From Clostridium amylolyticum (GTDB taxonomy: Bacteria > Bacillota > Clostridia > Clostridiales > Clostridiaceae): a stretch of DNA of 64,000 bases. Below the pieces are notes generated by a model. That model was not told the DNA's origin, searched no databases, and worked only from the letters and a program-made list of their open reading frames with translations. The position numbers and the translations under genes were made by a program. Within the stretch, counting starts at the first letter, position 1. Each line of letters begins with the position of its first letter. The stretch covers positions 62,001-126,000 of the forward strand of contig NZ_FQZO01000005.1 of the NCBI RefSeq assembly GCF_900142075.1, given 5' to 3'. Positions 42,632 to 52,235 of the stretch are shown piece after piece.

Positions 42632-43723
42632 TTATTTAAGAGCAGGAGCCTTGAACTTTAATAATTCATCTAAAGTTCCTGGAACTACAATTTTACCTTC
42701 TTTGATATCAGTTTCTGCTTTTTTAGCTAAATCTTTAGCTTCAGCAGTTACATTAGCATGAACTGTATCAGATATTCCAACTGCGCCTTCTTTAACTCCA
42801 AGGTTAACAACCTTTCCACCTGGGAACTGGTTATCTTTTAGGTTTTTAATAGCATCTAATACAGCAACGTCAACTTTTTTCATCATGGAATATAATATAA
42901 CGTCTTTGTAAGCTGGTTTAGTAATAGCTTGGTCGGAGTCAACACCTATAGCCCAAAGTTTCTTTTCTTGAGCTGCTTTGAATAATCCTTCACCTGCACC
43001 GCCAGCAGCGTGGAATATAATATCTGCTCCAGCATTATAAAGCATGTTAGCTGCTTCTTTACCTTTACCTTGATCTGAGAAGTCGTCTATATATTTAACA
43101 AATTGTCCGTGGGATTTAGCATCTTTTGGCATTAAGCCTTTTGCTGCTTCTGGGTTTACGGAAGCTACACCAGCAATAAATCCGGATTCAAATCTTCCTA
43201 TAACTTCCCCTTCTTTACCACCTATAAAACCAATTTTGTTGGTTTTAGTAAGCTTACCAGCCATTACACCAGCAAGGAATGAACCTTCATGCTCTTTAAA
43301 TAAGAAAGAAGCAACGTTAGGACTTTCAACTACTCCATCTATGATTAAGAATTTCTTATCTGGAACTTGCTTTGCAATAGCAGCCATGGATTCCACCATC
43401 ATAAATCCAGCACCAACAGTTAGGTCAGCTGTACCAGCCATAGTCTTAAGGTTTGGTTGGTATTGTTCTTGTTGTTTAGACTCGATAGGATTTAATCTTT
43501 CAACGCCTAATTCTTTAGCAGCATTTTTTATTCCCCTATCAGCTGCTTCGTTGAAGGAACCGTCATTAGCTCCACCTTGGTCAGTTACAAGACCAACCTT
43601 TAGTTTTTTTGCTGTATCTCCTGCTCCTGGTTTTGGAGCCTCTGGTGCAGGTTTAGCGCAACCAGCAAGTACTGTAGCCGCAACAGCCATAGCTGATAAA
43701 GCTGCAACTAATCTTTTTTTCAT
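42632..43723 (-). CDS. BMP-family nucleoside-binding lipoprotein
   Basis: 363 residues. Lipoprotein signal with lipobox LAGC (Cys22), a Pro/Ala-rich linker, then the basic-membrane-protein/PnrA fold (KVGLVTDQGGANDGSFNEAA, IGFIGGKEGEVIGRFESGFIAG, DIIFHAAGGAGEGLF, AIGVDSDQ). It captures purine nucleosides or a related ligand outside the cell and hands them to the downstream permeases. First gene of the operon; ATG at 43723 after AGGAGGGG. The 5' leader contains a small stem (ATACCAT...ATGGTAT, about 43755-43780), but no purine riboswitch was seen. Confidence 0.93.
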   Translation of the reverse strand: MKKRLVAALSAMAVAATVLAGCAKPAPEAPKPGAGDTAKKLKVGLVTDQGGANDGSFNEAADRGIKNAAKELGVERLNPIESKQQEQYQPNLKTMAGTADLTVGAGFMMVESMAAIAKQVPDKKFLIIDGVVESPNVASFLFKEHEGSFLAGVMAGKLTKTNKIGFIGGKEGEVIGRFESGFIAGVASVNPEAAKGLMPKDAKSHGQFVKYIDDFSDQGKGKEAANMLYNAGADIIFHAAGGAGEGLFKAAQEKKLWAIGVDSDQAITKPAYKDVILYSMMKKVDVAVLDAIKNLKDNQFPGGKVVNLGVKEGAVGISDTVHANVTAEAKDLAKKAETDIKEGKIVVPGTLDELLKFKAPALK

Positions 43724-44100
43724 AATATAAACCCCTCCTAAATATAACTTTACATACCATCCAAAATAATAATGGTATTGTATATATTATAAATAATAAA
43801 AGCAAAGAAAACACTATATTTTGTGATTATTTATAAAAATAATGAACAAAATATTAATTGTAAACTTTATCATTTAATATTTATCTTAGTAATTATAGCA
43901 TATGCCCGGATTATTTTAAATATCTTTTATAATTAATATTGTTAAAATTAAACATAAAATTTTAATTTCATAATTATTATTAGATATTTTTTAAATTATA
44001 TTCATTTAATTGTATATTCTATGAAAAAAGCAATTTTTTTAATACTATTAATGTTAAGTTTAGCAATTTACTAGATTACTAATTTAAATTTTGTTATATA
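43724..44100. other. 377-bp spacer between grdD and the BMP operon
   Basis: Extremely AT-rich, no ORF with a ribosome site. It should hold the end of the grd transcript and the promoter of the BMP operon. I saw no clean terminator with a T tract after grdD and no riboswitch core. Confidence 0.5.
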
Positions 44101-45261
44101 CTATGATTTATACCCTGATTTAACAAGGATATTTTCAGCAGAAGCACCATCTTCTTCAGCAACTAATATTATTGGTCCTGTGCATCCCATTCCGCTTTCA
44201 GAGTAGATATTTTCCTTCCATAAAGCTTTGCAGGCATTTTCTAATTCCAGTATATCTATACCCGCTATGGAATAAGTTACAACCTTTTTAGGAGGCATCT
44301 TAACATCTTCAGCAGTATCATCAGCTTTGCTCTTAAGATGTTTCTCTAGTATATCATTAAGTTTTGCAGCTTTGGCGGATAAAAATTCTTGTTTAACCTT
44401 TTCCATAAGGTTATTTTTAGCGCTTTCTGCACAGAATTTAATAGCTTCTGCTATGAGGGGAGCTCCCGAAGCTCTTGATATAATATTAATGACTTTATCA
44501 TATCCTTCACCTACTCCTGGTCCATAGCCAGCACCTAAGGTTTCATAATCCCCTCCTGTATTAAAAGCTGAAAAGACCTTAATAAGAAGATTACCTGTTA
44601 ATGAGTCACATACCATAACATCTGGAGTTCCCATTAATAGATCATTTCCTCTCATAACAGCTCCACCATCTGCTCTTTGAGAATTACAGAATTCAAAGGA
44701 ATAACCGTTATCTTTTAATTCCTTTAATATTATTTCAACCTTCCTTGCTCCTTCTATGTTCAAGATTCCCACTTTAGGATTTGAAATTCCATTTGCTTTT
44801 GCTACAGCAACACCTCCTATAGCATTTAACACCATAGCTTCTACCTTATTTATAGCAGAAGTTCCTGTGGTGCTGGCAATTATCATTTGCTTTCCTTTTG
44901 CAGGAGTAACCACTTTACCCATAGTAGAGGTTCCAATAGGGAACTCAAAATGTTGAGTAACACAGCCATCTATGGCTTTGCTTTCAAGAAGTTCCACCAT
45001 TTTTTTGTGTCCCTCTTCAGCATCTTTAACTTCCACCACTGGGAATTCCTCTGTAACTTTATCTCCTATAAGTATAATCTCTATGTTAGGATAATTTGCC
45101 CTTGCTATTTCTGCAGCTCTCACCATTTCTTCTACACCATGTTCAGAGCCTAGTATTGTGAGTCCTATTTTTGTTTTCTTACCAAAGTCGCCCTTTTTAA
45201 TATTATCAGCGATTTCGTTAAACACCTCACCAATAGTTTTATTAACCATTTCTTTATCCAT
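44101..45261 (-). CDS. grdD: Glycine reductase complex component C, subunit alpha
   Basis: 386 residues. With GrdC it releases acetyl phosphate from the acetyl-thioester formed on component C. The fold resembles PlsX/phosphotransacetylase-type proteins. The ending ESGMGCTGPIILVAEED carries the conserved Cys used for thioester chemistry. GTG at 45270 overlaps the ribosome site AAGGGGCG; ATG at 45261, eight bases after it, is preferred. 14 bp after grdC. Last gene of the operon. Confidence 0.95.
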   Translation of the reverse strand: MDKEMVNKTIGEVFNEIADNIKKGDFGKKTKIGLTILGSEHGVEEMVRAAEIARANYPNIEIILIGDKVTEEFPVVEVKDAEEGHKKMVELLESKAIDGCVTQHFEFPIGTSTMGKVVTPAKGKQMIIASTTGTSAINKVEAMVLNAIGGVAVAKANGISNPKVGILNIEGARKVEIILKELKDNGYSFEFCNSQRADGGAVMRGNDLLMGTPDVMVCDSLTGNLLIKVFSAFNTGGDYETLGAGYGPGVGEGYDKVINIISRASGAPLIAEAIKFCAESAKNNLMEKVKQEFLSAKAAKLNDILEKHLKSKADDTAEDVKMPPKKVVTYSIAGIDILELENACKALWKENIYSESGMGCTGPIILVAEEDGASAENILVKSGYKS

Positions 45262-45275
45262 TATTATCACGCCCC

Positions 45276-46811
45276 TTACTTATTCATTAAGTAGGCCGCA
45301 AAATCTTTCATTGCATCAGCTACCATGTTTTTAATTTCTTCCCTTGAAATCCCTTGCTCCTCTTCCTTTAATCCAGTATTCTTTTCTACTACGATAGATA
45401 CTCCATCAAAAAGATTAGTCATCCTACCTAAGAATAAACTTCCTTTACCTACTACCATAAAATTGTCCATTTCATTGCTTAATATTCTATTCCTTCCATG
45501 GCCTATAATTGGAACTCCAGAAGGTATGTGTCCTTGGGTAGGAGCATATCCAGGATAGCCATGTTCTATTACAAAGTTTGGAAGTTCTTTTCTATCAAGT
45601 TGTCCTTTTTTAACTGCTAAAGCACCTATCATCTTGTAATTTTGAGTAGGTACATCTCCTGCACCTGCTGGCTCTGTAATATCAGGTGTTTGCATTTCAG
45701 GTGCATATTTATTAATATCAGTTATTTTAAGTCCAGCTTTCTCTAAAGGTTCTAGCACTAATGCTTCCAGGACAGCTTGTGGAGAGGCACCATGCCCTAT
45801 AGTATGTCTTCCAATAATATCTGTTCTAAGTACTGGGCTTACACCATCATTTTCACTTATAAGTACTGCAAAACCTCCTAAGCAATCTTCCAAAACTGGA
45901 AGTCCTTTTTTGATGTGGTCTCTTGAATTCATGCCCAATTTAGCTGTAGCTCCGCCGCCTACTATAGCAACGTTTTTAAATATTCCAGATTTAACTAAGG
46001 ATGCTGCATTGATAAGCGCATGAGTAGGTCCTGCACAGAATCCTCTCATATCTGCTCCAGTAGCTCCTTTAAAACCAGCCACTTCACCTATAGCCTTGGC
46101 AATATTTCCTCCACCTCTTTGGTTCATATCTCCAATAGCTTCTTCTGAGCATTCAATTATATAATCTATTTCTTCTGCTTTTACTTCACTGTTTTCCACT
46201 AGATGCATTAAGGCTAAAACTCCAGAGGCTTTAACAGCTAAATTTTCTACTATTACATGGGCAGAAAGATTCTTATCAAACTCATGAGCTCTTTTTACAC
46301 AGCCTACAATTTTATCTTCATGATAAAGAGGTTCTCCAATACCTTTTTCTATAAGAGTGTTTATTTCTTCTATGTCTACTCCAGCTTTAAGGGCATCAAC
46401 TTTGTTCTTTAAAACCGGATGAGAAGCAAACTTATTTCTTACGCTTTCTGTAAAGTTAGCTTCTAATAAAACTAAATCAAATACATCTGACACTTTCATT
46501 AACCCGTAAAACTCATCTTGTGGCATTATTTCTCCGAATTGTCCAAATCTATTAGCTTCAGAAACACTTTCACCATGCCAAGGTCTTTTTCTTTCAGAAA
46601 GTTCCTCTGGTGTCATATTTCCTATATAAGTTTGATTTGGAGCATAAGCTACTACCTCTTCAAAACTTCTTAAATTTTCTTTTACTTTTCCAAACAAATC
46701 TGATTCAGGATGACTCTCTCTTTCTGCTGTAAGGGTGGTTCCACTATGAAGTACCATGTCTGGAGTATTCACCAATATATAAGATGCTTTTTTAATAACC
46801 GGAAAATCCAT
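45276..46811 (-). CDS. grdC: Glycine reductase complex component C, subunit beta
   Basis: 511 residues, thiolase/KAS III-like. Accepts the carboxymethyl-selenoether product from selenoprotein A and forms the acetyl-thioester. Visible KAS-like pieces: MRGFCAGPTHALINAASLV with a reactive Cys, RHTIGHGASPQAVLEA, and VIEHGYPGYAPTQGHIPSG with a conserved His. ATG at 46811 after TGGAGG. A 171-bp gap before it contains a long inverted repeat, the only large gap in the grd operon. Confidence 0.95.
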   Translation of the reverse strand: MDFPVIKKASYILVNTPDMVLHSGTTLTAERESHPESDLFGKVKENLRSFEEVVAYAPNQTYIGNMTPEELSERKRPWHGESVSEANRFGQFGEIMPQDEFYGLMKVSDVFDLVLLEANFTESVRNKFASHPVLKNKVDALKAGVDIEEINTLIEKGIGEPLYHEDKIVGCVKRAHEFDKNLSAHVIVENLAVKASGVLALMHLVENSEVKAEEIDYIIECSEEAIGDMNQRGGGNIAKAIGEVAGFKGATGADMRGFCAGPTHALINAASLVKSGIFKNVAIVGGGATAKLGMNSRDHIKKGLPVLEDCLGGFAVLISENDGVSPVLRTDIIGRHTIGHGASPQAVLEALVLEPLEKAGLKITDINKYAPEMQTPDITEPAGAGDVPTQNYKMIGALAVKKGQLDRKELPNFVIEHGYPGYAPTQGHIPSGVPIIGHGRNRILSNEMDNFMVVGKGSLFLGRMTNLFDGVSIVVEKNTGLKEEEQGISREEIKNMVADAMKDFAAYLMNK

Positions 46812-46869
46812 TTTAAAACCTCCATATATGAATATTAATTAAATCATTATCTAAATTAATAGTTTATTA

Positions 46870-46967
46870 AACACGGGTTTACAAAAATACTCTTAACACG
46901 TAATAAGGTCTTTGCTTTAAGCTTATTCCTCCTTTCGTATCAGCGTATTTTTGTAAATTTCCGTGTT
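46870..46967 (-). repeat. 98-nt long-range stem-loop between grdB and grdC
   Basis: AACACGG (46870-46876) pairs with CCGTGTT (46961-46967), and TTTACAAAAATAC (46878-46890) pairs with GTATTTTTGTAAA (46945-46957): 20 bp in all with one small internal loop. The 54-nt loop includes AAAGGAGGAATAAGC on the minus strand, a ribosome-site-like stretch with no start codon after it. No T tract. Function unknown. Confidence 0.7.
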
Positions 46968-46982
46968 CATAAATAGGGTTAA

Positions 46983-48284
46983 TTATTCAAATATCTTTTG
47001 ACCTTCAACATCAGTTTCTAAAGCTTTTAAAGCCTTATCTACCAGCTTATATCTTAATTCATATTCCTCTTCATGGGATAGTGCCGGATTTCCCAATGGG
47101 TGTGGAATTGCTATTGTTGGAAGTATTCTATTTGCTCCAACGGTTAAGGATATAGGTGTTACAGTACACATATGAACTACTGGAAGTCCAACTCTTTCAA
47201 TTTCTTTAACTAGCGTTGCTCCGCAACGTGTACAAGTTCCTCAAGTAGACGTTAAGATTACGGCGTCCACTCCGGCATTTTTTAACTTTTCACCTATTTC
47301 AGCTCCAAATTTTTTGGAGGATGCTACTGCTGTTCCATTTCCTACTGTGGTATAGAATAGGTTAAATAAAGAACCTATTTTACCTTCCTTTTCCATCTGT
47401 CTTAAAACATCCACTGGAATAACTCTGTTTGGATCATCATTAGCATAAGTTGGGTCATAACCACCATGAGCAGTTTCATGGGTTTCATAAGTTATGGTTT
47501 CAAGACCCTCAATACTGTATTCCCCGTACTTTGAAGCACTGGAAGACTCTATATGCTCTGGGTTTCCTTTAGGAACTATACCTCCTGAGGTTACTATAGC
47601 AATTTTTGCATGAGCTAAGTCTTTTACCGGTGGATTGGCTTCTACTCTGTCAAACACAGGCATCTTAAATTCAGTGTTGAATTCTTCACCTTGAAGTTTC
47701 TTAACAAGCATGTTTACTGCACGTTTTGAACCTCTTTCTGTAGCAAAGAAATTTCTTCTTATGCCTCTTTCTATATATCCTTCTTCTGCTGGTGAAAGTA
47801 TCTCTTCACCTTTAGCTAATTTAAGTGCTAATTTTGCCATGGCTGGAAGAGCTGTTCTCATTCCAACTGCACTGTTCCTAGTTTCTACTATATATAATCC
47901 TTTTTTATAAAGGTCTACACCTGGATTTTCAGTATACATAGCTGTAAGTACAGGAATATTTAATTTTTCTTGAACTTCCATTGCTATAGCACCACAAGCA
48001 ACACCGTATCTACCAGCGTTAAATGCAGGTCCGGCAATAAATAGGTCAGGGTTATACCCCTTTATCAAGTTTAATATTTCTTCCTTAGCTTCATCCATAT
48101 TTTCATTAAAATATGAATCTCCGCAAATTATAGTGGCAACTATTTCAGCTTCTCCTTTAAGAAGTCCATTTAATCCCATACCAGGCCCAACGAAGCCTTC
48201 TCTTACCTCTGGTTTATGGTCAGCTTTTTCTTCGCCGCCTATACCAGCATAAAATTGATTAATATAATGTACTATTTTTAACAA
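46983..48284 (-). CDS. grdB: Glycine reductase component B gamma subunit (selenoprotein)
   Basis: 433 residues with one selenocysteine. The frame is broken by TGA at 47243-47241 but continues in register to 46983, giving residue 348 = Sec in TSTUGTCTRC, the family active site. Component B binds the substrate amine through the pyruvoyl group of GrdE and passes the carboxymethyl group via this Sec to GrdA. A hairpin directly after the UGA supports recoding. The start is TTG at 48284, six bases after GGGGGGA. It is not a pseudogene: no other stop, and full family length. Confidence 0.95.
47214..47228 (-). promoter_or_regulatory. Bacterial SECIS hairpin in grdB
   Basis: CGTTGC-GGA-GCAACG, a perfect 6-bp stem with a 3-base loop. 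The loop starts 18 nt after the UGA, inside the usual distance for SelB-binding elements, with further weak pairing below. Confidence 0.7.
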
Positions 48285-48305
48285 AGCCTATCCCCCCTTC
48301 TGGGT

Positions 48306-48770
48306 TTAGTATTTTGAATATTCATCTCTTATGGACTTTACTTCACTTATGATAGAATCTACATCAAGTACCATTTCCATCATTCCACATTGTTCATCAT
48401 AAACACTTGCATCACATTCATCTTTGATTTCAGGTTCTACTACATGATAAACACCTAAGCCTAATGCTACTCCTGCTAAAGGACCTGCAAAAGTAGGGTC
48501 TCCAGCAGCTACGGTTTCTGCGGAAAGTCCTGAAGCTTCTGCTTCTGCTCCACCTAAAACCACTATTAGATTTTCTGCACCATACTTATCAGTAAGGTCT
48601 TTTACTCTTTGTTGGATCTCCAGATCCATTGCGCCTGCGGCGGTTCAAACAAAGCATTCTGTTGATGCAAATACTACCTCTGCTCCAGCACTTTTAACAC
48701 ATTCTTCTATAGCTGGACCAGGTATACCATCTCTATCTCCTATAGCTACAACTTTTTTATTTTTTAACAT
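48306..48770 (-). CDS. grdA: Glycine reductase selenoprotein A
   Basis: 154 residues. Small carrier that receives the carboxymethyl group on selenium and is recharged by thioredoxin. ATG at 48770; TGA at 48647-48645 encodes Sec42 in ECFVUTAAGAMD, the exact GrdA motif with the Cys-x-x-Sec redox pair. The N-terminus KKVVAIGDRDGIPGPAIEEC is the GrdA signature. The plain reading frame would only begin at 48629 without the UGA, cutting off the active site. 18 bp after grdE and 21 bp before grdB. Confidence 0.96.
48614..48627 (-). promoter_or_regulatory. Bacterial SECIS hairpin in grdA
   Basis: GGATC-TGGA-GATCC, a 5-bp stem starting 17 nt after the UGA. Short, but in the expected window for the SelB-binding loop. 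Confidence 0.6.
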
Positions 48771-48788
48771 ATTTATACCTCCTATTTT

Positions 48789-50075
48789 TTAGAATCCTTT
48801 TGCTGTAAGATAGTTAAACCCAACCTCTGAGGTTGCTCCAGTTATAACTTGAATCTCAGCATTAATTGATCCATCTTCTCTTAAGCTTCCTACATATCCT
48901 CCAGCTATTATATTAGCTGCTTCTGGGTGTCCTATTACCTTTTTCATAGCAGGAAGAGTAATAACCTCGTTAGCATTACCACCAGTTACTACTGCATCAC
49001 CCACTGGGGTTGAATCTGCTAAAGACTGTGAACTTCCATCTTGTCCAGCATACTCGTCAGTAATGAGTACTGTTTTAATTCCTTTTTCAGTAATTTTGTT
49101 GCAGTTCATAACTAAGTCAGCATCTGGGTTACCAAAACCTTCTTCGGATATAATAACCGCATCTGCTCCTAAGAATTCCACAAGTTTAGCAGTCATATTT
49201 GAACTTCTTTCTTTATCTGCAAGATATACGTTTTCATTGGTGATTACACAACCTAAGAAGTTTATATCTTTACCATGTCTTTCATAAAGATCCTCTATAA
49301 CTGGATGGTTCATGTGTACATAGCTAGGATTCTTATCACAAGCAGAAACGCAGTTTCCACTTACAATAGCACCATCAAAAACTTCTGTAGGGTATATGAA
49401 TGTAGGTATAATCTTTTTAGCATCTACTCCATATACATAAGTGTCATGAAGAAGTCCTTGAGTTTGAAGCATATAGACATATACAACCTTTGGTAATTCA
49501 GGATACATGGCTGCTTGTTTTAATAATGGAAGAGTTTCAAAAGCTTTAATTTCATCAGCTTCTATTGTAGCTCCAGCCTTTCCTAAATAAGTAGCAGCTT
49601 TAAAGCCCACCATTCTTATAGCTTCTTCGTGCTCATGCTTTCCAATACCTTCCACTGGTTCACAAATAACTACTAAGTTATTTGTTTTTGAAAAAGGAGT
49701 ATATTTCGCTCCTTCACCACTCATATCAATGATACCTTCTTGGAAGCCTACTATACTTCCTGTAGTAACTACTGCAGCCCCTTTAAGAATATGAGTTCTT
49801 CCAGAACCTACTGTGTCTACTTTGCTAATAAACCCTGGGAATATCCCACCTTTACCAGACACTTTAACCCTTGGTTCTATTACATCTTTTACAGGAATAA
49901 TTCTTGTTTCGTCTCCAGGTCTTGCTATATCGAAATCGATACTTTTGATTCTTTCATCTCCGGAAACTTCTTTTAATAGCTCTTCTTTATTTACATAAAG
50001 CACTCCATTCTGGACTCTAGTTGAGTCTCCAAACTGTACATCTTTTATGTAAATATATCCTAATTCAAGTTTCAA
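48789..50075 (-). CDS. grdE: Glycine reductase component B alpha/beta proprotein
   Basis: 428 residues. The proprotein is cleaved between Asn241 and Cys242 (VSGNCVSACDKNP); the cysteine becomes the N-terminal pyruvoyl group that binds the amino group of glycine as a Schiff base. The cleavage motif and the downstream PSYVHMNHPV segment are intact. Starts with TTG at 50075, six bases after AAAGGGGTGGG-type site. Works with GrdB as component B. Confidence 0.96.
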   Translation of the reverse strand: MKLELGYIYIKDVQFGDSTRVQNGVLYVNKEELLKEVSGDERIKSIDFDIARPGDETRIIPVKDVIEPRVKVSGKGGIFPGFISKVDTVGSGRTHILKGAAVVTTGSIVGFQEGIIDMSGEGAKYTPFSKTNNLVVICEPVEGIGKHEHEEAIRMVGFKAATYLGKAGATIEADEIKAFETLPLLKQAAMYPELPKVVYVYMLQTQGLLHDTYVYGVDAKKIIPTFIYPTEVFDGAIVSGNCVSACDKNPSYVHMNHPVIEDLYERHGKDINFLGCVITNENVYLADKERSSNMTAKLVEFLGADAVIISEEGFGNPDADLVMNCNKITEKGIKTVLITDEYAGQDGSSQSLADSTPVGDAVVTGGNANEVITLPAMKKVIGHPEAANIIAGGYVGSLREDGSINAEIQVITGATSEVGFNYLTAKGF

Positions 50076-50108
50076 GGTCCCACCCCTTTTTATAATTTAT
50101 TTTTTAAA

Positions 50109-50441
50109 TTATAGGCTTTCATATTCTTCTTTAATAAAATTTTCTACATCTTGTAGATTGCTTATCTTGTCGGGAGTTATTACCTTTGCTCTTTCTCCAT
50201 TTTTGTAAATTATCATAGTTGGAAGTCCTAACACCTTCTGTCCTATAGCTAATCTTCTTGCGCTGCTTATGTTAAGACTAGCAAATTTAATTTTGTCCCC
50301 ATACTTATTTTCTAGTTCGTGTACTCCTGGCATTAAATCCTTGCATATTTCGCATTTGTCTCCCCAAAAGTCAACAAATACTGGTTTTTCAGAATAATTT
50401 AATACCTCTGCTTCAAAATTATCCTTATTCAGTTCTAACAT
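50109..50441 (-). CDS. trxA: Grd-associated thioredoxin with CEIC active site
   Basis: 110 residues. Thioredoxin fold with DFWGDKCEICKDLMP; the active site is Cys30-Glu-Ile-Cys33 instead of the canonical CGPC. Atypical thioredoxins are usual in grd operons, where they reduce the Cys-Sec pair of selenoprotein A after each turnover. ATG at 50441. It lies between trxB and grdE, so its partner reductase is encoded next door. Confidence 0.93.
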   Translation of the reverse strand: MLELNKDNFEAEVLNYSEKPVFVDFWGDKCEICKDLMPGVHELENKYGDKIKFASLNISSARRLAIGQKVLGLPTMIIYKNGERAKVITPDKISNLQDVENFIKEEYESL

Positions 50442-50517
50442 TTTATCCCATCCTTTCTTGTAAGATTATATTTTAAAATAATTGTTAGCTTAATAATAAT
50501 TGTACTAAGTATAAATA

Positions 50518-51471
50518 TTAGCTTAATACTAATTCTTTAGCATATAAATGCTCATTTGCTTCTATATATTTTTCAGCTGTGGTAGCGGCAATAGCTCCAT
50601 CTGATGCTGCAGTTATAACTTGTCTTAATGACTTATCCCTTACATCTCCTGCGGCAAATACTCCTGGAATAGAGCATCTCATTTCCACATCTGTTATAAT
50701 ATCTCCTCTTTCTGTTAATTCAATCTTTCCTTTAAATAACTCTGTAATAGGAAGATATCCCACAAACACAAAGCATCCATCCACTGTTAAATCACTGAGC
50801 TCACCTGTTTTAACATTTTTAAGTACCAATCCCTCTAGTATTTCATCACCCTTTGCTTCTACCACCACTGAGTCATATATAAAATTTATTTTAGGATTAG
50901 CTTGAGCTTTTTCTACTATAGATTTAGCTGCTCTAAATTGATCTCTTCTATGAATTATAGTTACGCTTTCTGCAAATTTAGTTAGGTATATAGCTTCATC
51001 TAAAGCTGAGTCTCCTCCACCAATTACCGCTACATCTAATTCAGTAAAAAAGTCTGCATCACAGGTAGCGCAATAAGAAACTCCTCTACCTCTAAGCTCC
51101 ATTTCTTTTTCAAAACCTGCTAATCGTGGATATGCACCTGTAGCGATGATTATAGTTTTAGCATAATAAGTTTCTTTTACTCCCTTGACAACCTTTACAT
51201 TACCCTCAAGTTCCACTTCTACAATCTCATCTTTTACAAATTCTGTTCCAAATTCCTCTGCTTGCTTTCTCATTCTTTCAATTAAACCAGGTCCAGTGCA
51301 TTCTTCCATAGATCCTGGATAATTTTCTAATTCTGCGGTAGTAGCAGTTTGACCGCCATATTTACCTTTTTCTATAAGCAGTGTATCCATCTTAGATCTA
51401 GCTGCATATAATCCAGCTGATAATCCTGCAGGACCTCCACCTATGATTATAGTGTCATAAATGTGAGCCAT
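50518..51471 (-). CDS. trxB: Thioredoxin reductase
   Basis: 317 residues. FAD-binding GGGPAGLSAGLYAAR at the start, redox pair C134-ATC-C137 (SYCATCDADFF), an NAD(P)-binding GGGDSALDEAI segment, and the C-terminal FAD motif AAGDVRDKSLRQV. The NADPH-typical HRRxxxR is present as IIHRRDQFRAAK, so NADPH use is expected. It feeds electrons to the CEIC thioredoxin and so to glycine reductase. ATG at 51471 after AGGGGGAA. Confidence 0.95.
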   Translation of the reverse strand: MAHIYDTIIIGGGPAGLSAGLYAARSKMDTLLIEKGKYGGQTATTAELENYPGSMEECTGPGLIERMRKQAEEFGTEFVKDEIVEVELEGNVKVVKGVKETYYAKTIIIATGAYPRLAGFEKEMELRGRGVSYCATCDADFFTELDVAVIGGGDSALDEAIYLTKFAESVTIIHRRDQFRAAKSIVEKAQANPKINFIYDSVVVEAKGDEILEGLVLKNVKTGELSDLTVDGCFVFVGYLPITELFKGKIELTERGDIITDVEMRCSIPGVFAAGDVRDKSLRQVITAASDGAIAATTAEKYIEANEHLYAKELVLS

Positions 51472-51549
51472 AATTTATTCCCCCTAAAATGTTAATAGTT
51501 ATTTTAATATTAATATATTTGTTAATTTTGTAACAAACCAAGACATAAA

Positions 51550-51927
51550 TTACCTGATTACATTAAGTGTTAAGTCATAATCGATAAATTTAAAATCCTC
51601 TAGTATCAGTTCATTCCAAATGGGTGTTTTAAAGTCTCTTAAAAACTTTTCCAATGTATGAATGGATTTTTCCATTGTCTCTAAGGAATTCAAATCATAC
51701 TTCTCACTAATAGCTTTGGTTACTAGTATAGTTCTATAAGGTGTCTCATTAGGCTTAATACTGCTTAAAAGCGGATGAGTGAGCAGTACGTGTCCCTTAT
51801 GTATATAATTCCTTGCGGTTTTAAAGACTTCTTCTACTGAAGAGTCTATGTAGTGAATTTCATACAAGTCTTTGAAAGAATCCCTACATAATGAGTTGTT
51901 AGTTATTATTATAAATTTTTCTATCAT
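51550..51927 (-). CDS. grdX: GrdX family protein
   Basis: 125 residues, the small conserved protein that opens grd operons. Features: FIIITNNSLCRD, VLLTHPLLSSIKPNETPYRTILV. No catalytic motif is evident; the role is unknown, possibly regulatory or assembly. First gene after the glycine riboswitch, ATG at 51927 after TGGGGGG. Confidence 0.9.
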   Translation of the reverse strand: MIEKFIIITNNSLCRDSFKDLYEIHYIDSSVEEVFKTARNYIHKGHVLLTHPLLSSIKPNETPYRTILVTKAISEKYDLNSLETMEKSIHTLEKFLRDFKTPIWNELILEDFKFIDYDLTLNVIR

Positions 51928-52023
51928 TTATTACCCCCCATAAGAAAGGATTCATGTAGCATGTTTTTGAATATTTCCCTTCATTTTGTAAGACACTAAA
52001 TTGAAATCGTTCTCTCATACATT

Positions 52024-52063
52024 CAAAAAAAGACACAGCAAGGCTAATTACCTTTGCTCTGTC
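52024..52063 (-). terminator. Riboswitch expression-platform terminator
   Basis: GACACAGCAAGGC (52032-52044) pairs with CTTTGCTCTGTC (52052-52063), with seven T following on the minus strand (52031-52024). It begins directly after aptamer 2, between the riboswitch and grdX. Confidence 0.9.
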
Positions 52064-52215
52064 TTTTTAACCTGAGAGATTTACTCCTTCGGTGCTATGC
52101 TTTCCAGAGTTATGTCCATTCTCGGTACTTTCGCCTGAGAGATTCATAATACTTGGTAGGTATTACTTATTCCTTCGGCCACCACTTAAGGTTCTCTCCC
52201 GAGAGTTTCATCCAT
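52064..52215 (-). promoter_or_regulatory. Tandem glycine riboswitch
   Basis: Two gcvT-type aptamers in a row on the minus strand. Aptamer 1 (about 52213-52125) contains GGGAGAGAACC, GGCCGAAGGAATAAG and AATCTCTCAGGCGAAAG. Aptamer 2 (about 52126-52064) contains CTCTGGAAAGC, GCACCGAAGGAGTAAA and TCTCTCAGGTTAAAAAG. A terminator hairpin follows. Since the operon consumes glycine, glycine binding should switch the genes on, as for other grd and gcv operons. Confidence 0.95.
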
Positions 52216-52235
52216 GATATTTACTTTATAATGCT

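Noticed and set aside
43724..44100. Purine riboswitch before the BMP nucleoside transporter
   Set aside because: I looked for the three-way-junction core and did not find it; only a small 7-bp stem is present.
46983..48284. grdB as a frame-broken pseudogene in two pieces
   Set aside because: The single interruption is a UGA in the conserved TSTUGTC motif, the frame is unbroken around it, the total length is normal and a hairpin follows. It is a selenocysteine codon.
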